Shown: piece after piece, positions 63,733 through 64,000 of the stretch | Position numbering within the stretch: the first letter of the stretch is position 1 | Layout of the letters: each line of letters starts with the position of its first letter | Assembly: GCA_035450685.1 (NCBI GenBank) | Contig: DAOTNF010000001.1 | Coordinates: 1 to 64,000, forward strand | DNA from: Syntrophosphaera sp035450685 | Lineage (GTDB): Bacteria; Cloacimonadota; Cloacimonadia; Cloacimonadales; Cloacimonadaceae | Length of the DNA: 64,000 bases | Reading direction: 5' to 3' | Notes under the pieces: generated by a model | Told to the model about the DNA's origin: nothing | The model's input: only the letters and a program-made list of their open reading frames with translations | Database searches by the model: none | Position numbers and translations under genes: made by a program

Positions 63733-63819
63733 GTGATTCGTTGAATTCCAAACTCAGCCAGCACGGAGTTCAAAGAGCCTTTCACGGCTGCAAAGATCCA
63801 CCGGACGCCTGGGCTCTTT

Positions 63820-63893
63820 GGACTTCGTGCGGAAGAAAGAACCCAAATCCAAAGCTACTGCCCCTAATTCCGCTGGGACTTCGTGCGGAAGAA
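63820..63893 (+). repeat. direct repeat of 18 bases
   Basis: GGACTTCGTGCGGAAGAA occurs at 63820-63837 and 63876-63893. Each contains a short CTTC-gtgcg-GAAG stem. No gene is supported around them. Confidence 0.6.
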
Positions 63894-63959
63894 TGCTGCA
63901 TCCGGCAAACTGTAACAACAATTTAACTAACATCTGTAGAGTTAATTAGGAGAAAAGTT

Positions 63960-63986
63960 ATGGAGGCCAACAAGTAACCCTTGACA
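63960..63986 (+). promoter_or_regulatory. possible five-codon leader and -35 box at the window end
   Basis: AGGAG lies eight bases before ATG at 63960, which reads five codons (Met-Glu-Ala-Asn-Lys) to TAA. TTGACA follows at 63981-63986. Its -10 would fall just outside the window. Either a short peptide or chance; the downstream gene is not visible. Confidence 0.25.
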
Positions 63987-64000
63987 TTTAATATCCACAA

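Overview
The window looks like a chromosomal segment of a Gram-negative bacterium of the Candidatus Cloacimonadota type (Fibrobacterota/Bacteroidota neighbourhood). This placement is inferred from gene content, not from a marker-gene comparison. The main evidence is: very large secreted peptidases (S8, C25, M6 types) built from FN3, Ig-like and choice-of-anchor modules; C-terminal 'YPNP..' tails of the FlgD / type IX secretion class; a PorV/PorQ-like barrel; an outer-membrane secretin; and a complete rod-shape (mre) operon. No tRNA, rRNA, CRISPR array or transposase gene was found.

Layout. 1-300: end of a dispersed-repeat mosaic. 301-8582 (minus): apparent operon of an M6-like protein with a degenerate metal site, a PorV/PorQ-like barrel and an S8 protease. 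8696-9588 (minus): EF-P and a small zinc-ribbon protein, then a terminator. 10005-12075 (minus): SurA-like parvulin fused to TPRs. 12251-26338 (plus): a 13-gene type IV pilus operon in the order major pilin, pilT, two minor pilins, a large PilX-like protein, pilM, N, O, a PilP-position protein, the secretin, an Ig-repeat lipoprotein, pilB and pilC, closed by a terminator. 26390-27430: about 1 kb of non-coding DNA packed with hairpins and repeats. 27444-45620 (minus): three giant modular secreted proteins, one C25-like and two S8 paralogues. 46221-53406 (minus): mreB, mreC, a CofE-like protein, mreD, mrdA (PBP2), rodA, a lipoprotein and dtd, with short gaps or overlaps. 53407-54385: second repeat-rich stretch. 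54316-56167 (minus): a second parvulin. 56290-59241 (minus): a choice-of-anchor surface protein with a canonical sorting tail. 59293-63209 (minus): the two halves of a heterodimeric ABC exporter. 63210-64000: third repeat-rich stretch and a possible promoter running off the window.

How the parts fit. The cell-shape operon, two periplasmic chaperones, the pilus machine, the PorV-like barrel and the many secreted modular proteins describe a rod-shaped diderm that invests heavily in surface and extracellular proteolysis. The secreted proteins fall into two C-terminal classes: FlgD/T9SS-like tails (301, 5418, 56361) and a terminal FN3-like module ending in FYKVVA (27492, 34214, 40017).

The most unusual content is non-coding. 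A near-palindromic element recurs in six intergenic regions, a composite tag recurs eight times, and a four-hairpin unit occurs twice with a compensatory base-pair change between copies. Among proteins, the points most worth checking are the M6-like protein lacking its first zinc histidine and catalytic glutamate, the CofE-like enzyme inside the mre operon, and the Ig-repeat lipoprotein and large PilX-like protein inside the pilus operon.
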